Source of the DNA: Brachionus koreanus
Taxonomy: Eukaryota > Rotifera > Eurotatoria > Ploima > Brachionidae
NCBI GenBank assembly: GCA_016987375.1
Contig: PJRA01000263.1
Span: 3,443,279-3,507,278 of the forward strand
Length of the DNA: 64,000 nucleotides
Direction of reading: 5' to 3'
Made by a program: the position numbers and the translations under genes. Within the stretch, counting starts at the first letter, position 1. The number at the start of each line of letters is the position of its first letter. Below the pieces are notes generated by a model, which did no database searches, had not been told where the DNA came from, and saw only the letters and a program-made list of their open reading frames with translations. This document shows positions 1 through 12,261 of the stretch, one piece after another.

Positions 1-2335
1 ATCAATTAGCTTTTAATTAATTTATCGAATAAAATCCTTTAAATATTCAAAGCTTTTCGGTAATCGATATGAATATAAATTAGAAATTAAAAAAAAATAT
101 TTTTCTCTAACCTTTATTTTTATTATTTATTAAAAATTATAAATAAAGACACCATTAGCACTCATTGTATTTGTGATTTTTTGTCTCGATATTAAGCTAA
201 TCGCACTATTAAATAAAAATTAAACACTGTTAATTTAATTTAATTTCAATGCCAATGCCAATTTTGCTTATTCTATTCCTTAATTTCAAGTGAAACTAAA
301 TTTGAAATCGAATTTTATATATTTTTTTGATCTTGAAGTCTTTTTTACGATAAAATAAATTAAATCTTTAAGGTGTTGCTTTGAAAAAGCATTTTGCTAG
401 TTTAACATGAAGATTACTTAATACTTGACCCAAATCTATCACTTGTTTGATAAGCTATTTTAAAAACTTGATTGACTTTTGGTATATTTTTCCATTTTTT
501 TCTATAGAGCTTTCGAATCTTTCTAATTTTAAATAAAAGGTAAAGTAGATACTGAACAATCGGCCGATCTAAATCAAAATTAATTAGCAATACATAAAAC
601 TGAAGAATAAAGCCAATTAAAAAAGATTTATGTCTTTCTAGTCTACATGCAAGCTATTCTAAATAAATTATTTTTTACAAGAAAAACAAATTGTCTTGCT
701 GCTGGATGAACAAGAGTTTTTCTAGATATTTGATATTTTCAACACAAGGATTCGAAAATTGGCCTAATGAAAAAACAATTTTTTGAACCAAAATAGTAAA
801 AAAATATATATATTTATATAAATAAAGCTTTGATTTTTAATTAAAACTTTGATCAATTTTGAAAAAATTAAATATTTAATAACAATGAACTTAATTTGAG
901 TTTTATAATTTCAACAACAATAGGTTTTAATATGAAAAATTCGGTTAATTTTATTTCATCTTAAAAACCATAATTCTCTTCAATTTAATTTCTATTTGTA
1001 ATTTCTATTTAAGTATGCTTAATTTTGTATAAACATAGAATTGATGGTACCATAATTTTTGTGTCAACTTCTTTCTAGATCAGATTAGATTAGATAAAAT
1101 TTGCTCATTAGAATTTAGGCGAAAATCGAACTAAAAATAAATGTCATTATTGATCAAATCATTAAAATATAAAATATGTTTCCTTAATAGATCAATTCCT
1201 TCTTAGGCTCTTAATTTTATTTTTTTACAACTAATTCATGATTATTGCATTTGTTCATATCTTTGTTCTTAATAAATAATTCAAAAAAAGCTTCGAAATG
1301 AGACATGTTTTTGATAAAAATTTCCATCTAAACTCTCATTTACCTACAAAAAGACTTTTGTCATAACACAACCAAAGCGTTATTAATTTAAATTTAATGC
1401 TCCTTTTAGACTAATTTTTCAAAATTTTAGTAAAAAATCGTTAATTCATTTTCTTCTTGATAAAACTCATCCCAGTTAAAACTCACTCATTGATTAGCTT
1501 TAAACGAATTAACTCTTGATGTTTAAGTTCTTTTCAGATCCAATTAAAGGATGTTAATGAAAATATTGTTTTGGAAATGTTAAGTATTTATGACACTTAA
1601 AAAAGAACAGTCCGGCAAAGTCCACACATGCCTATCTGGACTCAATCTAATTTTTGCATTATTAAACTTGATCATGTTTTTGGGAACAATCAACGAGGAA
1701 AATGTTCAAAATTGCACTCAGCAAGACTAATTAGAAATAAAAAACTTCACGAGCTATAAGAGCTTACTTGAACGTATAATCTAATTAATGTGTAGGCTAA
1801 GACCACTTGAAAAATTTTCAATAAGATCAGTAATGAGGCTTTTAAGAAAAATGAAAAATAAAATACCTAGAAATGTGCAATTCAGAATCAAATAGACACA
1901 GATGGATGATAATTCGGAAAAAACTAAAACCAGAAATTAATTTGTTTTCTAAATTTATTTTGCGTGACCAATTTTTTTTCAAATTAAGATCAAAAATCAT
2001 TTCTTTTTCGATTCCCTCAGCAAGAATAAATAGCTAAATAAACATAAACTTGTTGACAAAAAATAACTCGTTTTTAAATTTCCGTTTGGCAATGGCAAAT
2101 TAAATCGCGTCTAGCTACTGTTCAAGATAAACAGTTTTAATTATATTTTCACATTAAATATCTTCAAGAAAATAACAATTAGTCGAAAAGTTTAGTTGAA
2201 AAAATGAATAAATATTTATTCTAGCCTCGGAGACATCAAAACCAGTGGCGATTTTCAGAGACATATCTTTTACTTGTGCCATATCCGCTCTCATTTGACG
2301 AATTAATTAAAACTCATTGAAATTTTTTACAAAAA

Positions 2336-2350
2336 CTCTCTCTCTCTCTC
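2336..2350. repeat. (CT)n microsatellite
   Basis: A short uninterrupted CT dinucleotide run of about 7 units in otherwise AT-rich DNA. Confidence 0.8.
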
Positions 2351-3455
2351 ACTTCTATTTTTCAAGTACTCGAAACTATCATAATGAATGTCTGATTAGA
2401 ATATTATGAATGAGATAGTAATTCTTAATAGAACTTTAAAATGACTTGAATTGATTTGTTGTTAATTTTGGCATTTCTAGATTTTGCCTATAATCGTTCA
2501 ACAAAATAGCACTTGAATTAATTTGAAGAAAATCAATTTAAATTTTAGTACCTTTTGTTTTTTATTTATTTTTGATAAAAAGTTTTTTGGAATAAAAAAT
2601 ATGATAATTAAAAGTTTTTCATCTAAGCAAGATTTTTAAATTTCATTCGTTACAAATGTCATACTATTTGAAGATAGAATAATTGTCAAAATATTGTTTA
2701 AATTATTTTTAAAAATTCTGTTTTAAAAAACTTGGATTATGTAAGAGGAAATTTAAAAAAAAGGCACAAAATCAAGACCAAGCTCAAAACATGATAAAAT
2801 CAGTCAATTTTTTAATAAAAATTACAAGGATGTGATTTTATATTGCATTATTTCAATTAAATTGTTAATATAAAAAATGCAAGGCACGCAAGAGCCTTAA
2901 TCAAAATTTTTCCCAATAATGTTTCTTAAATTAAATGTTAATAAATTCTTAATGAGCAATTGTATCAAAAATTTTCAATTATTTGTTTATTATTTCAATA
3001 TTTTTTGTTCATTTATTAAAAGGGATGTTTGATCTGATAAATTTTTTATTTTCATTTTACAATGATAATTCAACTAGACTTTTTAGTTAAAATTTTTTCA
3101 CATAATTTTTATCCCTCGAAAAAAAATTGGCCTTTAGCAACAACAATTAATTTTAACATATTGACGAAATATGACATAGATGTAGAGCTTGAAATTAAAA
3201 GCATTCTGAGAGGCGTCTGCCCAGGAAATTAAGAACCAAAAGGTCAGCACAACCAGCTATACTATCAGCAAAGGCAAAACCTTTCCTACCTTTTTTTTCT
3301 TATTCATTTAATCATTTGTTTCAATTAAAAAATTGCCATTATTAGCAGTAAATAAAAAACTAAAACTGAGATCCGGTATATTTTTTTTTAACATGAAATA
3401 TTTTTGCATCATGATATTCAATCATTTCATTGCTTTAGCAAAATATTTTTCATAA

Positions 3456-3520
3456 CCTTAGTGTCTACTAAAATTCTAGCCTGTCGACAGGTTTTTTCGA
3501 CATACTATTAAGACACTAGG
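3456..3520. repeat. nested inverted repeat with perfect 12-bp palindrome
   Basis: The outer arms are CCTTAGTGTCT (3456-3466) and AGACACTAGG (3511-3520), complementary apart from one extra base. Inside lies the perfect palindrome CCTGTCGACAGG (3480-3491). It may be a small hairpin element. No coding potential was seen and no second copy was noticed in the window. Confidence 0.5.
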
Positions 3521-5439
3521 GTCTCACTTTAGTATAAAAAACAGGTATAAATAACTAAATTTGTTAATTTCTTATCAATCAATTTTCTTTTTAAACTGTT
3601 CTTGGTGTATACTGCAATTATTTTAGCTGAAAATCGGTTCCTAATGCAGTTGATCAGGAAAGAGCCCTCCCCTAACTTTAATAAAAAAATAATTAATTAG
3701 AAAAAAAAGTTTATTCAAACTTGAATTATTAAATTAAACAATATAAATAAATTTTAAATTTTTAAAAAAAGGGTTTTTAAATTCCTTTTTAAAAAATGAA
3801 ACTTGAATATTTTTTAAATAGAAATAAACTTTTATAAAATAGCTTTTAACAGTTAAGCATCTTGTTTTTGATGCTCAAAAAAATTTACTTTATATCAAGA
3901 AAAATATTTAAATTGTGTACATAACTAATTTTAAGACTTTTTCCAATAGATGCTTAGTTCAAAATTTTAAAGAACTATAAAAATATTTTATCAACTGTAA
4001 TTTACATAAAGTTATATTACGAATATTAGATTAAAAATAAATTTGAAAATTTTAGTTTCCCATATTTTTAAAGAGCAAAATTGTCTAAAAATTTAAATGC
4101 TTAAATACAAATAAGTATCATTCAGAAATTACATAAATTGAAATAATGAGTTTAATAATAATAAATTTTTAAAAATAAACTATTTTATCTGGAGATTCTC
4201 AGATCCTCTATAATTTGAAATAACTCTTAAAATCCCTTTTGAGCCCTGCTAATTTTTAGTTATGAAAGCGATATTTTATTTTGGCAATAATTATGAATTG
4301 TAAAATGGTCAAATCTTTTTGAGACAAAATTTTATATGGTGCTAAAAAAAAACAAAGATTTCCCGCATTTACTGGAGTTAAATATCACCAACGATAGTGA
4401 ATTTTCATTAATTACTGACTTACAAATACTACAACTTTTAATTCAACTTGATTGAAAATAAAACTAGATTTGATTTTTATTTTTTTATTGTTATTTAATT
4501 TTTTTAAAAATATTTGAGAAGCACTTAACCGGTTGTGAATTCATTAATTTTAAGTGTATAATTAAAATTAATATGATCAAAACATTCTATATATAAATAT
4601 TTATATGCTTAATTATGCAACTTTATGAAAAGCTTAATGTTTTAATTAGAAATTTATTTTTTTTATAAAAATTATCTGAAATATACTTTTTTTTTCGTTT
4701 TTTATTTGATTTATTTTTTATTATAAAATAAAATAGTTTAATATAAAAGTTGAATTTTATTGTATAAAAATATTTTTTTTAACTAAACTAGTCAGGATTT
4801 TACTAAAATTTTTATCTGAAAATATTAGCAGTCATTTATTTTTTCATTAAAACTATAGTAAAAATTTGAACCCCGGCAATTTGAAAGTCCTTCCTTTTAT
4901 CCGCATGAAGAATAAACACATGGATTTTAGTTTTGAAAATTTAAATGAAATAGAAACTTTAATTAAATTTAAATTAATAAATAATTACTCAAATTTATGA
5001 TAATAAATAGCATTGTTATTAAGTTAAGAAAAACGAGGCATTTAAATATTATGTTTAGTCTTCTTTTGATGATTTTTTTGATTGTTTTTTTTTTAAATTA
5101 AACTCTTTAAACTTAAATAATTATTTAATAGTTCGGCACTCTTCTACAATATATAAAGATATAATGCAATTGTTTCTAAATTTGAACAAATTGTTCAATG
5201 ATCTAAAATTTAATTTTGAAGTAAAAACAGTGATCATATATTTAATAGATCATAGATTTGGTTTTTACTAAATTCAGTTTGCAAAAGAAATCTATACAAA
5301 TAAAATCATCGTTAATTTTGTTCAGATTGTTTACTTGGTTTCTAATTCAGTTTATTATTAGTTAAATAAATATTTTTCCATTTTTAATCTTTATCTATTT
5401 AAAATCATCAGTTTACATTATGGTTGGTCAAATACTAGC

Positions 5440-5965
5440 AAAAACAAAGAGAGCGAGATTTGGAGATTATAGTAACTAGCGACTTAAAATCAGGAGAACT
5501 ATGTAAAAGAGCAGCAGCGAGAGCTTCATGATAGCATCTAGAATAAAAAATACTTTCACTTTATTCTCTCTGGAACTTGTGAATATTCTTTATAAAGCAT
5601 TCGTAAGAGCGCATCTTGAGTTTGCAGTGGGCGTTTGGAATTCTTATCGGCGTAGTAACATAGAAATGCTTGAGAGTGTTCAAAGGAATTTTCTAAACTT
5701 GTTCCTGAACTCAAGCCAAAACCATATGCAGTCAGAAGAGAAGCTCTTAACTGAATAAAACTTGAAAGAAGACGGCAGCGCGGTGATCTAATTCAGCCAA
5801 ATATGATTTACCACAGCCATGATCAAATAGAACTAATACATGGATAATAAATAGCTTCAAATAGCCTTGTAGACAGTCCAGCTGGTCGCACGAGAAAGGG
5901 CCATTTAGCGATTTGATAACCACGAATTGGAATCTTCTGGGATACAGTTAAGCTGAATATGTACC
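5440..5965 (+). pseudogene. non-LTR retrotransposon RT C-terminal fragment
   Basis: Three reading frames joined by frameshifts give the region that follows the catalytic core of CR1/Jockey-like non-LTR reverse transcriptases. From about 5449 it reads RERDLEIIVTSDLK...CKRAAARAS. From 5528 it continues with RIKNTFT and LYKAFVRAHLEFAVGVWN...LESVQRNF. Near 5763 KLERRRQRGDLIQ appears in another frame. The order ERDLGVIV / RAHLEYAVxVWNP / LExVQRR / LxxRRxRGDLIxxYK is typical of these elements. No start, catalytic core or 3' tail is preserved, so this is a dead 5'-truncated fragment. It is related to the minus-strand fragment at 46511-46995 by family, not by close sequence. Confidence 0.75.
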
Positions 5966-6141
5966 TGACGAAGATTTCAGTTTGTCAGCTTGTATTCAAA
6001 TCGTAAATACATAAATGACAGAAATTTTAAAAATTCAATCACTTTTTAAAGTAAAAAAAAAAACTCAAACATTTTATTTAGTTTACAAATATTGATTAAA
6101 GGTTAATTAACAAAAATTGGAGAAAATAAACAAACAAGATT

Positions 6142-7650
6142 TTATGAGTATAAAATTAATCTTTTTGGATCTACAAGCTCAAAATTGTCATCTTCATCAA
6201 GAAAGATTATTATATCAGATGGAAAACCATCAATTTTTACTTTTTCATTAATCTCTCCGTCCATACTTATTTCTGAAATGGATAAATTATTTTTATCATA
6301 AACACTTATTACGTTGTCATCAGACACCGAAAAAATTGTACAACCTGAGTCAACTTCAAATGATTTAACCATCTTGCCACTATCCTGATTAACAACTGAG
6401 ACTATATTTTCATTTTGAAAAATATAATATAACTTGTTTAAACATATATTGGAAATTTTTTCTGGATATTCAATAAAAAGAGAACTAGAATTATTATGAA
6501 TAGTCATTAAAAGAACCAAGTTATGATCATAGATATCAAGACCATTTTCTAAAAATGCTAAGACATATTTTTTTGTAGCCAAAATAAAATTCACTTGTTT
6601 TTGAACTACCACTGATTTCAATTCTTCAAAAGTTGAACTCAATTTTTTTAGAATTTTGTGAAAACAATGATTCAAGTATAGATAAATGCATCCTCCATAA
6701 TTTGATAAAAGATAATTTTTGCATTCATGATCAAGGCTTAATTCTTTTGTTTTGATATTGATGTTTTTTATATACACTTCAAAATATAAAAAAAAATTGA
6801 ACAATTTGGTCTCCTTAATCAGCTCTTGGTCTAAATTTTCTAATGATCTGTACTTTTTTCCAAGATAGGTTAGCACAAAATGCTTTTTGTTATTTTTGAA
6901 TATTTTTAATGTCTCTCTATTGGTACAATTGGATACAAATACTGTTTTTTTACATTCATTAATATTCAAAATTTTTGAGTTCTTCTCTTCTATCAAACCA
7001 AGAATGCTTTCGCTTACCAAAGATGAACTTTTCAAGAATTTAATTTGCTTATAATTTCGAATAATTTGATAAAATCTATTTATGCTAATTGCATATTTGG
7101 ATCTCAGACATTCGAATTTATTTTTTAGACCATCATCTTTGTTTGACGACATATTATTTTCACATTTTTTTAATTCTTCTACTAAATGACTTAATTCCTC
7201 AAATGTTGACATAAATTCTAAATTGTCTGATTTCAAATTTTTTAAAATATCTTCTTTTAAGGAATAAACTGTTTGTGTTAAATCATCTCGAATGTTCTCT
7301 ATTTGTCGAATTTTCATTTCACAGGTTGTCACAATATGATCAACTAATGGCTTAAAAAACTCTTCCACATTTTCTGAAGGCGATTCAAAAATTTCTTTGA
7401 CCTTCTCATATTCGGATGCATATTTAGAACTGTTCTTATCATCAACGGACAACAAGTGTAAATTTTTGGACAAAATTTTGTTTACTAATATATCATCTTT
7501 CGATATAGAATGTATTTGGTGACAAAATATGCATTCAGATTCATCATTGGGCAAGCATTTAGAACATACAGTCTGGCCACATGGTAAAACTGCAGGTATG
7601 TCAAATTTTTGATTGCAATTTGGACACTTAGTCAAATCCTCTGAGTTCAT
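6142..7650 (-). CDS. RING-finger / coiled-coil protein (TRIM-like, no B-box)
   Basis: Intronless 502-residue protein. Residues 9-43 form a RING-type zinc site: CPNC, then LPCGQTVCSKC, then CIFC. The usual His of the CGH core is Gln here. Residues about 85-230 are charged and probably helical or coiled coil. No B-box Cys/His cluster follows the RING. The C-terminal half (about 240-502) has repeated short hydrophobic strands (for example KYVLAFLENGLDIYD and NVISVYDKNNLSIS) that could be a divergent beta-propeller like the NHL/WD parts of TRIM proteins; that is inference. A role as an E3 ubiquitin ligase follows from the family, not from direct proof. The start codon at 7650 immediately precedes the RING, as expected. 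It is divergent from the macro/RING gene starting at 7819, only 168 bp away. Confidence 0.75.
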   Translation of the reverse strand: MNSEDLTKCPNCNQKFDIPAVLPCGQTVCSKCLPNDESECIFCHQIHSISKDDILVNKILSKNLHLLSVDDKNSSKYASEYEKVKEIFESPSENVEEFFKPLVDHIVTTCEMKIRQIENIRDDLTQTVYSLKEDILKNLKSDNLEFMSTFEELSHLVEELKKCENNMSSNKDDGLKNKFECLRSKYAISINRFYQIIRNYKQIKFLKSSSLVSESILGLIEEKNSKILNINECKKTVFVSNCTNRETLKIFKNNKKHFVLTYLGKKYRSLENLDQELIKETKLFNFFLYFEVYIKNINIKTKELSLDHECKNYLLSNYGGCIYLYLNHCFHKILKKLSSTFEELKSVVVQKQVNFILATKKYVLAFLENGLDIYDHNLVLLMTIHNNSSSLFIEYPEKISNICLNKLYYIFQNENIVSVVNQDSGKMVKSFEVDSGCTIFSVSDDNVISVYDKNNLSISEISMDGEINEKVKIDGFPSDIIIFLDEDDNFELVDPKRLILYS

Positions 7651-7818
7651 TTCCAGAAAATTTTCAATTTTTATAAATTAAGTGTAAGAAAAGTATGCAT
7701 TATTTAAATGTATATTACATTGCTAAATTAACTAAAACTTTAAATAAATAAGAAATAAACGCTAAAAAATAAAAATTTAGAATTTTCTAAATTATAAATT
7801 ATAAGTATAGAAATAAAA
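7651..7818. promoter_or_regulatory. shared divergent promoter interval
   Basis: These 168 bp separate the start codons of two divergently oriented genes, the RING protein (-) and the macro/RING protein (+), so both promoters and both 5' UTRs must lie here unless upstream exons exist. The interval is AT-rich with several TATAAAT-like stretches. No specific factor site could be named. Confidence 0.45.
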
Positions 7819-9243
7819 ATGGCGACTAAGCTTGAGAGCTTTTTTTTAAAGAAAAATGAGGGATTGATGAATAGAAACGAGTTTATAAATTATAAAAGTC
7901 AAAGATCATTAAACAATAGCTTTTTTTCTATTCGATCTAAAAGAGAAACCAATAACGTCAGATTTTGTTTGGTCAAAGGTGATATTTTAAATTTGGACGT
8001 TTCGTGCATTGTGAACTTTTATGAGCATGGAAAAAAATCAAATAATTCGTTATTTAAAAAAGCTGGAAAATTGTATGAAGATCATTTTAACAATGAATTG
8101 CTTAAAAGTTTGTCAAATTTGTCTATAAAAAAGCACTCAGTAAACAAATTTATTAACTTTTCTGACCTTTTTTTATTAAAAAATATTTTTTGATTTTTTT
8201 AGTTATTTTTGAGCTTATCTGGAAATATGACCAATTGTGAATATATTCTCAATCTTATTTATAAATCCAAGATTTATCCAGAAAGCACTAGAGAAATTTT
8301 TCGAAAATTATTTGAAATATATTCCGATATATTTGAAATTGTTAATACTTCAAAACTAAAATCTTTGGCTATTCCATTTATTATAGTTGATAACAAATTT
8401 GAAATTTCCATTAAAGCTCTGATTCAGGCGATTATTTTTTCAACTGAATCTTCAAACTCCATTTTTCAATACTTGAAATATATTTATTTGATATCAGATG
8501 ATGATGAAATTCTGAAAAAATGTGATAATTTAGCCACAAATGGTTTTGATTTGGAATATATTATATTAAAGGATCACAAACAGACAAAAAGAAATTCAAC
8601 AATCGACACAAATGGTCAGAAAAATGAAGAAAATAAGACAATTATATTGAATAAAACAGAAAATTTTGTTAATTTTTATAACTATTGTGGCGTATGCAAA
8701 GTAAATTCGCTGTTAATTAGCAATTTTTTGAATGATAAATTTTTAGAAAATTGTTCCAATTATAAGCGTAATTGTAAAATATGCAGAGTTTGTAAACATA
8801 TTGCTCTTTTTTTTAGAAAAAGTCAACCAACCAATAGTGATACATTTTGTATATACTGTGTTTGTAACTTAATTGATAAAAAAAAATATCATCTTTGTTC
8901 TAGTTGTTTAAGAATTACTGATAAAACTCAAATGAGAAAGAACAAATACTGTGCTAAAGAATTTGTGTGCTTAAAATGTAGTAATTTGCCTCAAAATATT
9001 AAAAATTGCTTTATATGTGAATTATTTGTATTATTTCAAAAGCTAGAAGAAAATAAAATGATATTGAATCATGATCAACTTTCTTGTTGCTTTGATTATT
9101 GCAATTTGTCAGAAATGAACTTGGAAAATATAAAAAGTCTAAGTTGCGGACATAAATCATGCTTAAAAATAGTTGAAATGTCAAAATTATGCTCTTTATG
9201 TTCAATAACAAAACTAATAGATAGTTTAAATCAAGAACTCTAA
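7819..9243 (+). CDS. degenerate macro domain + Cys-rich/RING protein
   Basis: Two exons: 7819-8136 and 8203-9243. The intron is about 66 bp, GTAAAC...TTTTAG, and the join keeps phase 0. The spliced protein is about 452 residues. Residues about 45-190 resemble a macro (ADP-ribose-binding) domain: VRFCLVKGDILNLDVSCIVN at the N-terminal strands, NSLFKKAGKLYEDHF where the GAIHxAAG helix sits, then LSGNMTNCEYILNLIY and LKSLAIPFI in the second exon. The ligand-contacting VNAAN is changed to VNFYE, and the glycine-rich pyrophosphate loops are missing, so ADP-ribose binding is doubtful. The C-terminal ~180 residues hold many CxxC pairs and end with a RING-like CGHKSC...CSLC. A link to ADP-ribosylation/ubiquitin signalling is inference. 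Assignment of the macro fold is moderate. Confidence 0.6.
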
Positions 9244-10139
9244 AAATTTAAATTATTTTAACTGCTGTTTTCCAATATTTGATTTTTTTTTCTAAATAAA
9301 GATTTAAGAATAAATATATTGTTAATAGAGAGTTTGGTTAGAATAATCTAACAGAAAAAAGCTGACAAGTTTTCAACAATCGCTTTAAGAAAATATAATT
9401 AGAATTATATTTTTAGTTAACTAAAATTAACTAAAAATGATAAAGTAAAGGGTAAGTCCTAATGTTTTGCAAAATTTTCAATTTTTTTCTTTATTTATTA
9501 AAAAATAATTTCTATAAAATAAATATTTGTTAGTTTCTAGGTTCTTGCATGCAAGTGGAGCTCTAAGCCAGGAGACATACCTGTAACCTTTTGAGCGAAT
9601 TATTTACTGTAAATGTTCTCTTAATTGTAATTTTTTCCTTCAAACTGTTTTGCGTAGAACTAAATAATGTTCACTAAAAAAAAGAAAACTTTTGTATTTC
9701 AAAAAATTTAAGTTTTGACAAACGTAATTGGACTCACTGAAAATGACATCAGTTTCACACCATGATAACTGAATTAAATTTTTTTGAACAATTTTTTAAA
9801 CAGTTGAATTACAATATTTGCTTTATAAAGAAAAAGGTAAAAAACAAACTGGTTCAATTAAAGAGATTTTTGAAATGACACTATAAATACAATTACTAGA
9901 AATAAAATGGAAATTGTATGTTGCTAATTTAAAAAATTTATATGCAAAGTGTTCAGATTTTCCAAAACATTTAACTTATTTAATTTATCTGAACTTAAAA
10001 ACCGACATTTTATGATTATAAAAAACTGTTTTTTTCACTAATATTTTTTAAACAAATGCCTACCATCAAAACCATGTTAAGGAACTTAGCCTTTAACTCC
10101 TGCTCTTATTTTAATATTAACAAACTCTTAGTGTTTAAA
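9244..10139. other. intergenic, nothing assigned
   Basis: AT-rich spacer after the macro/RING gene. A short GC-richer patch around 9540-9600 matches nothing I recognise. Confidence 0.6.
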
Positions 10140-10236
10140 TCTGAATTTGGGTGCGTCTAGCTACCAAAGATTTTTTTCTAGTAATGCATCTTCACAAGCC
10201 TAGTTTGTCCTTGCTTATTATTATTATTAGTTTTAG
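10140..10236 (+). repeat. short interspersed repeat with (ATT)n end
   Basis: A GC-richer block (CTTCACAAGCCTAGTTTGTC...) ends in (TTA)4-5. The same block in reverse orientation, with the same microsatellite end, lies at 12588-12700, and a more diverged copy lies at 33508-33600. A conserved unique body ending in an (ATT)n tail is typical of the 3' ends of CR1/L2-like non-LTR elements or of SINEs that borrow them. No coding remnant is attached. Confidence 0.5.
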
Positions 10237-10267
10237 AAAAAATAAATTTTTTTATTAAATTGATAGC

Positions 10268-10285
10268 TATATATATATATATATT
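10268..10285. repeat. (TA)n microsatellite
   Basis: Uninterrupted TA dinucleotide run followed by poly-T. Confidence 0.7.
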
Positions 10286-10455
10286 TTTTTTTTATATATT
10301 TATATAACAAAATTTTTTTATAAATTCCAACAAAATATTTAAATCAATATTAGCAAAGCGTTGGATTTTATTTGTTTTGTATGCTTTAATTATTTTAAAA
10401 ATACTCAAAATTTTTTTTTAACCATTTATTAAATTTCAATTTTAATTAAGATATT

Positions 10456-11677
10456 TTACATTACATTGTTTTGGGAAGGATGAAATTTAACATGCTTAAA
10501 TGAATCTCCTAGAATTGACTTTAAATCATAAAATAAATCATAGCAAATTTCATCAATATTCTGAAGATCTCTAAAAACTCTTGCTTGAATATTTTCAATT
10601 CTATTCTTTGAAATATTCAAATAGCGTAGATTTTTTAAAGAATCAAATGTTTGGTCTTCTAAAAATTCAATTCTGTTTGAATTTAAATAAAGGATTTCCA
10701 AATTTGGCATGTTCTTAAACCAACCTGGTTCTACTTTTTGCAAACAATTTTTTGATAAATCAAGCAATTTAGTTTTAGGAAGATTCCTAAAACATTCTTG
10801 ATCAATAAACGATATACTACAGCCACATATTATTAGCTCTTCAAGATTTATCAAAGAACAAAAGAGATTAGGCTCAAGAGAGTAAAATTGATTGAAAGAT
10901 AAATTTAATGTTTTTAGATAGACAATACCAGAGAAAACATCTTTATCAAAATTTTCTAGACCACAATTAGTTATAGATAAGTCAATTAGGTTTTTCATTT
11001 TTGAAAATGTTTTACTGTTGATATGCTTAATTTGAAAAAATTGAAGTTCGATCTTTTGAGATTCGTAGATATTTGACAATTTTGATTCATGAAGTTTGTC
11101 AGTCCTCCATATACTATTGTCAGCTTTTTGAATAAATTCGATATCATCAATAAATGGATCAATTTCTCGGATCAGTAAATATGCATGTAATATATTCTAA
11201 AGGTTAATTCAAAAAATAATAATACTTTTTTTTAATTAAAATTGTTGTTACTTCATCCAAATTTTCTAATATAAAATACCCTTCTTTACGAGTTTGATCT
11301 AAAATTAATTGAAGTTGATCTAGAATTTTTTCACATAAATAGTAATCGAATTTAATTAGCTTTCCAATGCACTTTCCAATATCATTCTCATGTATTGGTT
11401 CTAGGAAAAGAAAATACTCATTATTGAAGACAACGGATTCTAGAGAATTTTGGCCATTCCATTTTGAAAGTAAATTGTCAAGATTTTTCAAAATATTCTG
11501 TTTTGCTTGATTCAGAGTCTGAAGGTAATTGTGTCGGCTGTTATTAATGGCACTGGATATGTTTGCATCGGAATTAATAGCCAAACATCTTTCGGTAGAA
11601 ATGTCTATTTTGTTTTCCAATTGAATGAAATATTGAATGATCAAATTTTCTGCTTTAGGTTTTAAATCTAAATTCAT
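10456..11677 (-). CDS. leucine-rich-repeat protein
   Basis: Two exons read on the minus strand, 11677-11252 and 11196-10456. They are separated by a 55-bp intron (GTAACA...CTTTAG) that joins in phase 0 after LDE, giving about 388 residues. Exon 1 (142 codons) is helical with no recognised domain. Exon 2 begins NILHAYLLIREIDPF and then carries at least six 24-residue leucine-rich repeats, for example LIDLSITNCGLENFDKDVF, LKTLNLSFNQFYSLEPNLF, LEILYLNSNRIEFLEDQTF and LRYLNISKNRIENI. These match the extracellular-type LxxLxLxxNxI consensus. There is no signal peptide or transmembrane segment, so it may act inside the cell; the partner is unknown. LRRs are binding scaffolds and no enzymatic role is implied. 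The repeats are certain; the function is not. Confidence 0.75.
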
Positions 11678-11803
11678 TTTAAAAATAAATTAAATAATTA
11701 TGAATAAAAAAAAAATGTTTACTTCAATATGGATTATTTATTCATATTTTTGACAAAATTAAATTTATAAAACGCAAATTTTTATTTCTAGAGTCAACGC
11801 TTG

Positions 11804-12261
11804 TTAAACCGAACTCTCAGGGATCCGAAAAAGGATGGTTCGGATTTATTTTTCCGAATAAACTTTAAATCGGAATATTTGAAATAAAATTTGAATTAAA
11901 AAAATTAAATTACTTAATTGACTTTTAAAAACAGTTTATAAAATTAGAAAACAAATTTAAAGTTAATTATATTAATTTTTACATTAGAAAAAAAAATAAA
12001 ATAATGTTTTAAATTATTTTCATGTAAATCCCCTAGCAATTCTTTAATTTCAAATAATTTTTTAATAAAAATAAACACGTAATTTTTTTGTTTCATTGAT
12101 GAATTATTCGATGAAAAAAGTACAATTTCTTTCAATTTCATTTCGTTTTTGTTCAGCAAATAGTTGATTTCTTGTTTTCTTAAACTTTATATTGTTTAGG
12201 GGCAGGACCGAAAAAAATTTTCGGAATAGTGAATTGTTCGGATAAAGGCGTTCCGGTTTAA
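11804..12261. mobile_element. short TIR element (MITE-like), TTAAACCG ends
   Basis: The left end reads TTAAACCGAAC, followed by ATCCGAA and TTCCGAA motifs. The right end, reverse complemented, reads TTAAACCGGAAC, followed by ATCCGAA and TTCCGAA in the same order. The termini are thus imperfect inverted repeats over about 60 bp. The length is 458 bp with no transposase, so it is a non-autonomous candidate of unknown superfamily. The interior is AT-rich and holds only a low-complexity open frame that I do not treat as a gene. Confidence 0.55.

Larger units (their letters stand above)
1..5430. other. gene-free AT-rich region
   Basis: No convincing gene was found on either strand in this 5.4 kb. 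The DNA is very AT-rich with many poly-A/poly-T runs. Slightly GC-richer islands occur near 1600-1900, 2222-2312, 3190-3290 and 3456-3520. None could be assigned to a family. Two are described separately: the inverted repeat at 3456-3520 and the short open stretch at 2222-2312 (see findings). Confidence 0.6.

Noticed and set aside
11944..12159. 71-residue minus-strand frame
   Set aside because: It lies entirely inside the TTAAACCG TIR element, is low-complexity, and has no domain or splice support.
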